This document shows positions 19,158 to 27,237 of a stretch of 64,000 bases of DNA, piece by piece (the first letter of the stretch is position 1; every line of letters starts with the position of its first letter). The position numbers and the translations under genes were made by a program. The stretch is from positions 186,001 to 250,000 of the forward strand of contig BMVA01000002.1 of assembly GCA_014650475.1 (NCBI GenBank), in the 5' to 3' direction. The notes below the pieces were generated by a model, which was not told where the DNA came from, did not search any database, and was given only the letters and a program-made list of their open reading frames with translations. This stretch comes from Streptomyces albogriseolus (GTDB lineage: Bacteria; Actinomycetota; Actinomycetes; Streptomycetales; Streptomycetaceae).

Positions 19158-20104
19158 TCGAGGACGTTGTCCAGCGTCGTCCCGACGATCTGCGTGACCG
19201 CGTCCTCGGTGTAGTACGCCTGGTGGGACGTGACCAGGACGTTGGGGAAGGTGACGAGGCGGGCCAGCGTGTCGTCGTCGACGGCCTCCAGGGACTTGTC
19301 GAGGAAGAACAGGCCCGCCTCCGCCTCGTACACGTCCAGGCCGACGCCGGTGAAGCGTCCGGCGCGCAGTTCGTCGACGAGGGCGGCGGTGTCGACCAGG
19401 CCGCCCCGGCTGGAGTTCACCAGGATCGCGTCGTCCCGCATGGTCTTCAGAGCGGTCGCGTCGATGAGGTGCCGGGTCTCCGGCAGCAGCGGCACGTGCA
19501 GGCTGACCAGGTCGGACTCGGCGAGCAGCTGCTCCTTCGGGACGTACGTCATGCCCAGCTCCCGGCAGGCCGGGTTCTCGGCGACGTCCCAGCCGAGCAG
19601 CCGCATGCCGAAGCCGCGGGCGATGCGGGCGAACGCCTCGCCGATCTTCCCGGTGCCGAGCACGCCGGCGGTGCGGCCGTGCAGGTCGCGGCCCATCAGC
19701 CCGTCGAGGCGGAAGTCGAAGTCGCGGGTGCGGGTGGAGGCGCGGACGATGCGGCGGTTGACCGCCATGGCGAGGGTCCAGGCGAACTCGGCGACGGAGT
19801 ACGGGGAGTAGGAGGAGACGCGGGCGACGCTGATGCCGAGGCGCTCGGCGACGTCCAGGTCGATGTTGTTGAAGCCGGTGGAGCGCTGGGCGACCATCCG
19901 GGTGCCGCCGGCGGCGAGGCCGGAGAGGACGTCGGCGCCGAGGTCGCAGTTGACGCTGGTGGAGATGATCTCGTGGCCGGCGGCGATGGGGGCGGTGTCC
20001 GTGTTGAGGAAGACGTCCAGGGGGCGGACGGGGTGGTGGGGGGCGAAGGCCCGCTCGATGAGGGGCCTTTCGTCGGCCTGTACGCCGAAGACGAGGATTT
20101 CCAC
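19109..20104 (-). CDS. D-isomer-specific 2-hydroxyacid dehydrogenase (LdhA-like)
   Basis: This 331-residue protein has the D-2-hydroxyacid dehydrogenase fold: the NAD site GVLGTGKIGEAFARIARGFG, the substrate Arg in LVNSSRGGLVD, the catalytic Glu in VGLDVYEAEAGLFF and the catalytic His in VLVTSHQAYYTEDA. The F-x-D-K-S segment and length fit D-lactate dehydrogenase, which reduces pyruvate to D-lactate, but substrate specificity cannot be read from sequence alone. The start is GTG at 20104 behind a GGAAGGG ribosome-binding site. Its last 16 codons overlap the end of trpE(G) on the other strand. Confidence 0.88.
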   Translation of the reverse strand: MEILVFGVQADERPLIERAFAPHHPVRPLDVFLNTDTAPIAAGHEIISTSVNCDLGADVLSGLAAGGTRMVAQRSTGFNNIDLDVAERLGISVARVSSYSPYSVAEFAWTLAMAVNRRIVRASTRTRDFDFRLDGLMGRDLHGRTAGVLGTGKIGEAFARIARGFGMRLLGWDVAENPACRELGMTYVPKEQLLAESDLVSLHVPLLPETRHLIDATALKTMRDDAILVNSSRGGLVDTAALVDELRAGRFTGVGLDVYEAEAGLFFLDKSLEAVDDDTLARLVTFPNVLVTSHQAYYTEDAVTQIVGTTLDNVLDYTAGRRSENVLVPRS

Positions 20105-20214
20105 GGGGCCCTTCCGGGTGTCCAGGGGTCTGGTGCGGTGCCGTTGGCGAATATACGGGGTGCGGAGGGGCGTGCCTGGGCCGGACGGGCCGGATGTTCC
20201 GGGTGCCGGGACGG

Positions 20215-20892
20215 CTAGGCGTCGTCGAGGCCGCGCTCGATGGCGTACCGGACGAGTTCCACGCGGTTGTGGAGCTGGAGTTTGCCGAGGGTGTTCTGGA
20301 CGTGGTTCTGCACGGTGCGGTGCGAGATGACGAGGCGTTCGGCGATCTGCTTGTAGCTGAGGCCCTTGGCGACCAAGCGCAGCACCTCGGTCTCGCGCTC
20401 GGTGAGCCGGGGCGCCTTCTGCTCCTCGCCGCCGGCGGCGGGCGCGGCCGGTTCGGAGGCGAGGCGGCGGTACTCGCCGAGGACGAGTCCGGCGAGGCCC
20501 GGGGTGAACACCGGGTCGCCGTCGGCGGTGCGGCGCACGGCGTCCCGCAGGTCCTCTGTGGAGGCGGACTTGAGCAGGTAGCCGGTGGCGCCGGACTTGA
20601 CGGCCTCCAGGACGTCGGCGTGCTCGCCGCTGGCGGAGAGCACCAGCACCCGGACGGCAGGGTCGGCGGCGACGACCTCCTTGCAGACCTGCACGCCGGG
20701 CTTGCCGGGCAGGTTGAGGTCGAGGACGAGGACGTCGGGCGCGGCGGCCTTGGCGCGGCGCACCGCCTGGTCGCCGTCGCCGGCCGTGGCGACGACCTCG
20801 AAGCCTGACTCGGAGAGGTCGCGGGCGACGGCGTCGCGCCACATCGGGTGGTCGTCGACCACCATCACCCTGATCGGTGTCGTCCCGGTCAT
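20215..20892 (-). CDS. macR: NarL/LuxR-family response regulator (MacR-type)
   Basis: This 225-residue regulator has a receiver domain with the acid pair D13-D14, the phosphoacceptor D58 (VLVLDLNLPG) and the Lys in GYLLKSAS. A linker leads to a C-terminal LuxR helix-turn-helix (LTERETEVLRLVAKGLSYKQ). It overlaps the kinase gene by four bases (ATGA) and forms a two-component system with it. From memory, the S. coelicolor pair at this position is MacRS, which controls morphogenesis and actinorhodin-related genes through TGAGTACnnGTACTCA sites. The orthology is inferred from gene order and sequence type. Confidence 0.9.
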   Translation of the reverse strand: MTGTTPIRVMVVDDHPMWRDAVARDLSESGFEVVATAGDGDQAVRRAKAAAPDVLVLDLNLPGKPGVQVCKEVVAADPAVRVLVLSASGEHADVLEAVKSGATGYLLKSASTEDLRDAVRRTADGDPVFTPGLAGLVLGEYRRLASEPAAPAAGGEEQKAPRLTERETEVLRLVAKGLSYKQIAERLVISHRTVQNHVQNTLGKLQLHNRVELVRYAIERGLDDA

Positions 20893-22127
20893 CGCTGTTC
20901 CGCCTTCCCCCGCGGGTGGTTCGTCTGCTGATGGTGCTTCGGCACCCGGAGTTCGACCTCCGTGCCCTGGCCGGGCACCGAGATCACCTCGGCGCTGCCG
21001 CCGAGGTCGCGCAGCCGGCCCCGGATGGACAGGGCCACGCCGAGCCGCCCCTCCCCCTCGGCCTGGGCGAGCCGTCCCTCCGGGATGCCGGGGCCGTCGT
21101 CGCGGACGGTGACGATCACCTCGTCCGGCTCGTCCTCGACCAGGATCCAGGCGCGGGCCCGCTCCCCTGCGTGCCGGCGGACGTTGTCGAGGGCGGCGCC
21201 GACGGCGGCGGCCACCTCGCGCGCGGCCTCCGGGGCGAGCCGCACGGGCGCGCCGGGTTCGGCGAGGCTGACCCGGGACCCGGCGTGCGGGGCGAGCAGG
21301 GACCGCAGGTCCAGCGGCCCGTCGTCCCCCGGCTCGGTCTCCTCCACGGTCCGTACGACGGCGCCCTGGGCGGCGTCCTCGGAGGCGCGGGAGACGGGGA
21401 CGAGGCCGCCGGAGACCAGGGTGCGCAGCGCCACCTCCTGCTCGCCGGCCATCCGGCCCAGCTCGGCCGCCTCGCCGCCGAGGACGGCGCCGCGCCGCTG
21501 CACCATCGCGAGCACCTGGAGCACGCCGTCGTGGATGTCCCGGGCGAGGCGTTCCCGTTCCCGGGTGGCGGCCTCGATCTCCAGGGCGCGGGCGAGGGTG
21601 CGCTCGGAGGCGCGGGCGACCTCGACGACGTAGCCGATGGCGATGGAGGCGACCCAGACGAGGACGACGTTGTGCACGGTGTCGCGGGCGGGGGTGCCGC
21701 GCTCGACCAGGTTGGCGACGGCGACCAGGGTGGAGGCGAGGGCAGCCCAGCGCCAGCCGCCCTTGACGGCGAACGCGAGCACGGATCCCGCGGTCCATAT
21801 GGACGGCAGGGTGGGTCCGCCGTCGAGGACCCGTTCGGCGGCGTCGGCGACCGGGGTGATCAGGATGCCGGTGAGCGCGACGGCGAGGTCGACGGCGAGG
21901 AACGGCTTGGTGCAGGCGGCGGCGCTCGCGACCTTGGGGAGGGTGGCGAGGGTCCACGCGCCGAGGACGGTGAAGTAGGCGACGGCGAGCCAGGGGCGGG
22001 TGAACCCGTCGTGGGCGGCGGCGAACAGGCCGATCGCGTAGATCATGGCCAGGACGCGGTAGCCGGCGAGCGCGCGCCACAGCGGCTGCTCGACCGACAT
22101 GCGCATGACTCTGTCGCGCTGGGCCAT
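20889..22127 (-). CDS. macS: Two-component sensor histidine kinase (MacS-type)
   Basis: This 412-residue sensor has about five membrane segments in the first ~170 residues (DUF5931-type sensor region), then a HisKA_3 dimerisation domain with the phosphorylated His in RERLARDIHDGVLQVLAMV. An HATPase domain follows, with ALDNVRRHAG and VRDDGPGIPEGRL. It is the partner of the response regulator encoded immediately downstream with a four-base overlap. The signal is unknown; there is little extracytoplasmic loop, which suggests sensing within the membrane. Confidence 0.9.
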   Translation of the reverse strand: MAQRDRVMRMSVEQPLWRALAGYRVLAMIYAIGLFAAAHDGFTRPWLAVAYFTVLGAWTLATLPKVASAAACTKPFLAVDLAVALTGILITPVADAAERVLDGGPTLPSIWTAGSVLAFAVKGGWRWAALASTLVAVANLVERGTPARDTVHNVVLVWVASIAIGYVVEVARASERTLARALEIEAATRERERLARDIHDGVLQVLAMVQRRGAVLGGEAAELGRMAGEQEVALRTLVSGGLVPVSRASEDAAQGAVVRTVEETEPGDDGPLDLRSLLAPHAGSRVSLAEPGAPVRLAPEAAREVAAAVGAALDNVRRHAGERARAWILVEDEPDEVIVTVRDDGPGIPEGRLAQAEGEGRLGVALSIRGRLRDLGGSAEVISVPGQGTEVELRVPKHHQQTNHPRGKAEQR

Positions 22128-22161
22128 GTTCCCCCCACTCCCCCGGTGCGTGCCGGGCCCC

Positions 22162-22980
22162 CTACCGCTCGGACGGTCCCCCGGCCTGTCCCCGGTCCGC
22201 CTGCTCCATGGCCGCCCTGAGCTTCTCCGCCTGCTCCTTGTCGGCCCGGGCGACGGCGGCCCTGGCGGCCTTCTCCGCTTCCCTCTCGGCCTTGGCCGCC
22301 TCGGCGAGCTGCCGCTTCATGGCGGTGGCGTACATGTCGACGTACTCCTGGCCGGACAGCTTCATGATCTCGTACATGACCTCGTCCGTCACCGCGCGGA
22401 GCACGAAGCGGTCGTGCTCCATGCCCTGGTAGCGGGAGAAGTCGAGGGGCTTGCCGATCCGGATGCCCGGGCGCATCAGCTTGGGCACGACCTGCCCCGG
22501 GGGCTGGATCTTCTCCGTGTCGATCATGGCGACCGGGACGACCGGCGCCCCGGTGGCCAGCGCCACGCGCGCCAGGCCGCCCGGCTTGCCGCGGTAGAGG
22601 CGGCCGTCGGGCGAGCGGGTGCCCTCGGGGTAGATCCCGAACAGCTCGCCGCGCTCCAGCACCTCTATGCCGCTCTTGATCGCCGCCTCGCCGGCGCCGC
22701 GCGCGCCGGAGCGGTCCACGGGGAGCTGGCCGACGCCCTTGAAGAAGGCCGCCGTCATCCTGCCCTTGACGCCCGGGGTGGTGAAGTACTCCGCCTTCGC
22801 GATGAAGGTGACCTTGCGGTCGAGCACCGCGGGCAGGAAGAAGGAGTCCGAGAACGACAGGTGGTTGCTGGCCAGAATGGCGGGGCCCTCGGCGGGGACG
22901 TTCTCCAGGCCCTCCACCCAGGGCCTGAAAGCGAGCTTCAGCGGCCCTCCGATGGCGACCTTCATCGTGCCGTACAACAA
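22162..22980 (-). CDS. plsC: 1-acyl-sn-glycerol-3-phosphate acyltransferase family protein
   Basis: PlsC-type enzymes add a second acyl chain to lysophosphatidate in phospholipid synthesis at the inner face of the membrane. The 272-residue protein has the catalytic H-x4-D motif (SNHLSFSDSFFLP), FIAKAEYF, the substrate-binding YPEGTRSPDG and VPVAMIDTEK. An Ala/Glu/Lys-rich helical tail follows from about residue 225. The best start is an unusual TTG at 22980 (MLYGTMK), seven bases after an AGGAGG. The gene is 34 bases upstream of macS on the map but transcribed towards it on the same strand. Confidence 0.9.
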   Translation of the reverse strand: MLYGTMKVAIGGPLKLAFRPWVEGLENVPAEGPAILASNHLSFSDSFFLPAVLDRKVTFIAKAEYFTTPGVKGRMTAAFFKGVGQLPVDRSGARGAGEAAIKSGIEVLERGELFGIYPEGTRSPDGRLYRGKPGGLARVALATGAPVVPVAMIDTEKIQPPGQVVPKLMRPGIRIGKPLDFSRYQGMEHDRFVLRAVTDEVMYEIMKLSGQEYVDMYATAMKRQLAEAAKAEREAEKAARAAVARADKEQAEKLRAAMEQADRGQAGGPSER

Positions 22981-23173
22981 CCGAGTGCCTCCTGTGCGTG
23001 TTGGTCAGACCATATCCCGGAGCGGCGCGGAAGGCCCCGACGGCCCTGGTCGGTGTCAGTGCGGTCGCGTACGGTGAAGGTCCTGCAATCCCCGTGCCGG
23101 CTCCGCGCCGGCCGAGACGACGTGCCGGACCGTCCACGAGTCCCAGGAAAGTCCCAGGAACAGGAGGCCGAAG

Positions 23174-23971
23174 GTGCCGCTCCTGACCGGAGCCGAGCCG
23201 TTCCGCCACGAGGGCGGGGAGACCGCCGTCCTCCTCTGCCACGGCTTCACCGGTTCGCCGCAGTCCTTGCGCCCGTGGGCGCAGCATCTCGCCGAGCGCG
23301 GGCTGACCGTGTCGCTGCCGCTGCTGCCCGGGCACGGCACCCGCTGGGAGGACCTGGGGGTGACCGGCTGGCAGGACTGGTACGCGGAGGTGGACCGTGA
23401 GCTGCGGCTGCTGCGGGACCGCTCCGCGCGGGTGTTCGTGGCCGGGCTGTCGATGGGCGGCGCGCTGGCGCTGCGGCTGGCGGCGCTCCACGGCGACGCG
23501 GTGAGCGGGGTGATGGTGGTCAACCCGGCGAACAAGGTGCACGGGGTGGCCGCGCACGCCCTTCCGGTGCTGCGCCATCTCGTCCCGGCGACCAAGGGCA
23601 TCGCGAGCGACATCGCCAAGCCGGTGACCCGGGAGCTGGGGTACGACCGGGTGCCGCTGCACGCGGCGCACTCGCTGCGGAACTTCTTCCGGCTGGTCGA
23701 CCGTGAGCTGCCGCAGGTCACGCAGCCGCTGCTGCTGATGCGCAGCCCGCAGGACCATGTGGTGCCGCCGGCCGACTCGGCGCGGATCCTCTCCCGGGTG
23801 TCGTCGGCGGACGTCACGGAGGTCCTGCTGGAACAGAGCTACCACGTGGCGACGTTGGACCATGACGCGGAGCTGATCTTCCGGGAGAGCACCGCGTTCA
23901 TCGGCCGGCTCGCACCCGGCGCCGTCAGGGAGCCCGGTCTCGGCAAGGAAGGGACGACCGCAGGTGGCTGA
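23174..23971 (+). CDS. Alpha/beta hydrolase (carboxylesterase-like)
   Basis: This 265-residue hydrolase has the oxyanion region LLCHGFTGSPQS, the nucleophile Ser in VAGLSMGGALALRL, the acid in MRSPQDHVVPP and the catalytic His in EQSYHVATLDHD. The arrangement is that of Est30-type carboxylesterases and monoacylglycerol lipases. No signal peptide is present, so it is cytosolic. The GTG at 23174 follows AGGAGG at 23162-23167. It overlaps the next gene by eight bases and diverges from plsC, with which a lipid-related role would fit. Confidence 0.88.
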   Translation: MPLLTGAEPFRHEGGETAVLLCHGFTGSPQSLRPWAQHLAERGLTVSLPLLPGHGTRWEDLGVTGWQDWYAEVDRELRLLRDRSARVFVAGLSMGGALALRLAALHGDAVSGVMVVNPANKVHGVAAHALPVLRHLVPATKGIASDIAKPVTRELGYDRVPLHAAHSLRNFFRLVDRELPQVTQPLLLMRSPQDHVVPPADSARILSRVSSADVTEVLLEQSYHVATLDHDAELIFRESTAFIGRLAPGAVREPGLGKEGTTAGG

Positions 23972-24548
23972 GCACGACTCGGACCGTGAGGGCCGCGAGC
24001 CGGAGGAGAAGGGCGTCCCCTTCGACGAGGCCGCCGCGTGGGAGGCGATCGTCGCCGGGTACGGCGAGGAACCGCCGGACCCGCCGGGCGCCAAGCCGTT
24101 CAAGTCGGTGGAGGACCTGGCGCTGCTGGAGTCCGAGACCAACGACGAGGACGGCGCCGGGACCAAGGCGCCGCCGCGGAAGGCGGAGGAGGAGCCGCCG
24201 GCCAGGCCGCTGGGCGGCTCGGTGGCGTTCGCGCCGGGTGTCGGCCCGCGGGACTACAGCGTGGCGGAGCCGGCGGAGGAGGACCTCGGCGAGAGCGACG
24301 AGGGCCACTTCGTGCCGCCGGAGCCGCCGCCGCTGCCGGAAGCGGACGTGACCTCCAGGTTCGCCTGGCTGGGGGTGCTGGGCGCCCCGGTGCTGCTTCT
24401 GCTGGCGATACTGCTGGGCTGGGAGATGACCTGGTGGCTGACCACCCTGTGCATCGGCGGCTTCCTGGGCGGCGCGGTCACGCTGGTGATGCGGATGCGC
24501 ACGGACGACGAGGACGACGAGGACCCGGGCCGGGGCGCGGTGGTCTGA
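23964..24548 (+). CDS. Actinobacterial small membrane protein of unknown function
   Basis: This 194-residue protein begins with about 125 acidic, Pro-rich, probably disordered residues, reaches a PEPPPLPEADVTSRFAWLG segment, and then has two membrane helices (about 131-150 and 154-172) before an acidic tail (TDDEDDEDPG). I recognise the pattern from other Streptomyces but no function. The GTG start lies inside the esterase gene (eight-base overlap), so the two are translationally coupled. It converges on the EEP gene with a six-base gap. Confidence 0.8.
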   Translation: MAEHDSDREGREPEEKGVPFDEAAAWEAIVAGYGEEPPDPPGAKPFKSVEDLALLESETNDEDGAGTKAPPRKAEEEPPARPLGGSVAFAPGVGPRDYSVAEPAEEDLGESDEGHFVPPEPPPLPEADVTSRFAWLGVLGAPVLLLLAILLGWEMTWWLTTLCIGGFLGGAVTLVMRMRTDDEDDEDPGRGAVV

Positions 24549-24554
24549 CCGCCC

Positions 24555-25313
24555 TCACGCGGCCGCCGGGACCTTGAGGGCGGCCAGGACGGGCAGGTGG
24601 TCGGTGGCCGCCCGCAGGTCCGCCTGCGTCACCCCGGGCTGGTCGTGGGGCACGCCGCAGCCCAGCACCTCGACGCCCTGGGTGACGAACAGGGCGTCGA
24701 TGCGTTGGGGCGGGTCGCTGTGCGTCCAGGTGTGCTCGCCGCCCCAGGGCGCGGCGGTGCGGCAGTCCGTCAGGGTGCCGGCCAGCCGCCGGAAGGTGCG
24801 CCCGGCCGGCTCGTCGTTGAGGTCGCCGCCCGCGACGGCGTGGTCCACGCCCATTCCGGCCACCCGGTCCAGCAGCATCCCGCCCTGCTCGTGGCGCTCG
24901 CCCTTCTCCAGTGACAGATGGCAGCTCAGCACGCCGAGCCGGGCCCCGCCGAACCGTACGACGGCGGTGGCGAAGCCGCGCCGGTGCTGCCCCGGGGTGA
25001 GCGGCAGCAGCACGTCCTCGGTGCGTTCGACGGTGGCGCGCAGGGAGCACAGCAGGGCGGGCCCGGCCGCGGTGGCGCCGCCGGACAGGATCACCAGTCC
25101 GGAGTCGGAGGCGAGCCGGGCGAGTTTCTTGCGCCAGCGGAAGAACCGCGGCGCCTCCTGGAGCAGCACCAGGTCGGGCTCGCAGGCGCCGATCACCCGG
25201 GCGAGGGCGGCGGTGTCGTCCTTCATCGAGCGGATGTTGTAGCTGAGCACCCGGACGACGGCCGAGCCGTCGGCGTCGGTGCGGGACCCTGGCAGCAGCT
25301 CGGTCGTCGCCAT
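24555..25313 (-). CDS. Endonuclease/exonuclease/phosphatase family protein
   Basis: The 252 residues carry the metal-dependent EEP-fold motifs in order: VRVLSYNIRSM, DLVLLQEAP, the catalytic D-x-N in VAGGDLNDEP, RIDALFV and the terminal ATDHLPVLAAL. Family members cleave phosphodiesters in nucleic acids, lipids or inositol phosphates; the substrate here cannot be assigned. The ATG at 25313 is preferred to an in-frame TTG nine bases upstream. No signal peptide is evident. It lies downstream of the glucokinase gene behind a probable terminator. Confidence 0.85.
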   Translation of the reverse strand: MATTELLPGSRTDADGSAVVRVLSYNIRSMKDDTAALARVIGACEPDLVLLQEAPRFFRWRKKLARLASDSGLVILSGGATAAGPALLCSLRATVERTEDVLLPLTPGQHRRGFATAVVRFGGARLGVLSCHLSLEKGERHEQGGMLLDRVAGMGVDHAVAGGDLNDEPAGRTFRRLAGTLTDCRTAAPWGGEHTWTHSDPPQRIDALFVTQGVEVLGCGVPHDQPGVTQADLRAATDHLPVLAALKVPAAA

Positions 25314-25354
25314 GCGGATCAAGATACGCCGCCGCGGCGTCCGGGAAACGGCGA

Positions 25355-25387
25355 CGCCCGCCGTTCCCCTCGGGGGTCGGGCGGGCG
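25355..25387 (-). terminator. Probable terminator after glkA
   Basis: CGCCCGCC (25355-25362) pairs with GGCGGGCG (25380-25387), with a further inner CCCC/GGGG pairing. It sits between the end of glkA and the start of the next gene on the same strand. Confidence 0.55.
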
Positions 25388-25409
25388 CCGGCCGGGTGCC
25401 GATGTGCCG

Positions 25410-26363
25410 TCACATGATCGGGTCGGGCTCGCGGGCGAGGTCGGCCGCGCCGACCAGGCCGGCCTTGTTGCCGAGCTGGGCGCCGAGGACGTCGGCGACG
25501 GGACGCCAGTTCCCGCCGACCAGCCAGCGGCGGTACGACTTGCGGATCGGGCCGAGGACCAGCTCGCCCTCGTCGGAGAGGCCGCCGCCGACGATGAAGG
25601 CGGACGGGTCGAACAGGGAGGCCAGGTCGGCCAGACCCGCGCCGACCCAGCGGGCCAGCTCGCGGTAGGAGTCGACGGCCACCCGGTCGCCCTGGCGGGC
25701 CGCCATGGAGACGTGCTTGCCCTCGATGCCGTCGGGGGTGCCGTCGCCGAGGGAGAGCAGGGTCTGGGCCTGCTCCGGGGTGGCGTTGGCGCGCTGCTTG
25801 GCGTAGCGGACGAGGGCGCGGCCGGAGGCGTACTGCTCCCAGCAGCCCTGCGAGCCGCAGCCGCACAGCAGGCCGTCCGGAACCATCCGGATGTGGCCGA
25901 ACTCGGCGGCCACGCCGAAGTGGCCGCGGCGCAGCTTGTTGCCGATGATCACGCCGCCGCCGAGGCCGGTGCCCAGGGTGATGCAGATGACGTTGCGGTG
26001 GCCCTTGCCCGCGCCGAACTTGTACTCGCCCCAGGCCGCCGCGTTGGCGTCGTTCTCCACGACGACCGGAAGGCCCACGCGGGCCTCGACCTTCTCCTTG
26101 AGCGGCTCGTTGCGCCAGTGGATGTTGGGGGCGAAGTAGACCTCGGAGCGCTGGCGGTTGACGTATCCGGCCGCGCCGATGCCCACGCCGACGATGTCGT
26201 GTCCGGCGCGTGCTCCTTCCACCGCGGAGGCGATGGCGTCCACGATCTCCTCGGGCGTGCCCGGGGTCGGCACCTTGTGGGTCGAGAGGATGGTGCCTTC
26301 CTCGTCGACCACGCCGGCCGCGATCTTGGTGCCGCCGATGTCGACGCCGATGGTGAGTCCCAT
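25410..26363 (-). CDS. glkA: ROK-family glucokinase
   Basis: GlkA phosphorylates glucose with ATP and in Streptomyces also mediates carbon catabolite repression. The 317-residue protein has the ATP motif GVDIGGTKIAAGVVD, the active-site VENDANAAAWGEY, LGTGLGGGVIIG, EFGHI and the ROK zinc motif CGCGSQGCWEQYASG. Length and gene order match S. coelicolor glkA. The ATG at 26363 begins directly at the ATP-binding strand. No sugar transporter is adjacent. Confidence 0.95.
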   Translation of the reverse strand: MGLTIGVDIGGTKIAAGVVDEEGTILSTHKVPTPGTPEEIVDAIASAVEGARAGHDIVGVGIGAAGYVNRQRSEVYFAPNIHWRNEPLKEKVEARVGLPVVVENDANAAAWGEYKFGAGKGHRNVICITLGTGLGGGVIIGNKLRRGHFGVAAEFGHIRMVPDGLLCGCGSQGCWEQYASGRALVRYAKQRANATPEQAQTLLSLGDGTPDGIEGKHVSMAARQGDRVAVDSYRELARWVGAGLADLASLFDPSAFIVGGGLSDEGELVLGPIRKSYRRWLVGGNWRPVADVLGAQLGNKAGLVGAADLAREPDPIM

Positions 26364-26480
26364 GAATCCCTCAGTTTCGGTCGAGCCCCGCTACGCCAAC
26401 GGTACCCGAGGTGACGGGCGCGCCGTCCCTGTGTCCGCAGGCCGGGCGGCCCGGCACGGCCGAGGGGGTCCGGGCGGTGC

Positions 26481-27179
26481 TCAGTCCAGGTCGATGCGCT
26501 CGCCGGGGCCGGGTTCGTCCCCGGGGTCGCGGCGCTCCCCGGGGTCGCGCGGCGGGGTGTCGCGCGCCGTCCAGCGGCGCTCCTGGTCCTGCACGGCGGA
26601 GCGGTAGGCGGCGAGGAGTTCGCTGCCCGCGGCGGCGAGGTGGTCGAAAACGTCCGGGTTGCGTTCGATGACGGGTTCGACGGCGGCCTTCGCCTGCTGC
26701 ACGACCTGGCGGACGACCTGCTGGGCGGCGGGTCCTGCGACCGCGCCGAGCAGCGGGGACTGCAGGTCGGAGAGTTTGCCGGCGACCGCGTCGACGAGCT
26801 TCCTGAACTCTTCGGCGGCGGAGCCGGGGGGCGTGCCGTGGCGGGCGCGGCGGCGGGCCCGCTCGGCCTCGAGGTCCTCGGCGGCCGCGGTGGCCCAGGC
26901 GTCGGCGTGGACCTCGGAGGGTGCTGCGGCGGGCGCGTCGGAGGGCGCGTCGGCGCGGTCCTCGGAGGGTGCTGCGGCAGGCACGTCGGCGTGGTCCTCG
27001 GCGGCCGCGGTGGCCCAGGCATCGGCATGGACCTCGGCGCTGTCCTCGGCGCGGTCCTCGGAGGGTGCCTTGGCGGGCGTCTCGGCGCGGTCCTCCCGGG
27101 CGTCGTCCGCCCGCTTGCCGAAGGTCTCGTCGCCGGCCTCGTTCCCGGTGTCGTCGGGCGGGGGGAGCTGTTCGCTCAT
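26481..27179 (-). CDS. DUF5304-like protein with internal repeats
   Basis: This 232-residue hydrophilic protein has an acidic N-terminal half built of imperfect repeats: VHADAWATAAAED occurs twice and APSED/APSEV several times. A conserved helical segment (about 125-190: EEFRKLVDAVAGKLSDLQSP and PAAQQVVRQVVQQAKAAVEP) follows, then a Pro/Arg/Asp-rich tail. I see no catalytic motif or signal peptide. The start at 27179 has an AAGGAG ribosome-binding site. It lies between the ArsA-like gene and glkA, all on the same strand. Confidence 0.75.
   Translation of the reverse strand: MSEQLPPPDDTGNEAGDETFGKRADDAREDRAETPAKAPSEDRAEDSAEVHADAWATAAAEDHADVPAAAPSEDRADAPSDAPAAAPSEVHADAWATAAAEDLEAERARRRARHGTPPGSAAEEFRKLVDAVAGKLSDLQSPLLGAVAGPAAQQVVRQVVQQAKAAVEPVIERNPDVFDHLAAAGSELLAAYRSAVQDQERRWTARDTPPRDPGERRDPGDEPGPGERIDLD
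26874..27037. repeat. Intragenic direct repeat, 120-base period
   Basis: A ~44-base segment at 26874-26917 recurs at 26994-27037 with two base differences. It encodes the repeated VHADAWATAAAED of the overlapping gene. A shorter repeat, CTCGGAGGGTGCTGCGGC, occurs between and beside them. This is a recent in-frame duplication, so copy number may vary between strains. Confidence 0.8.
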
Positions 27180-27237
27180 GACGGACTCCTTGACTGCGGG
27201 TGGCCCCCTCGACGGTACCCGAACGGCCGTCGCGGCT

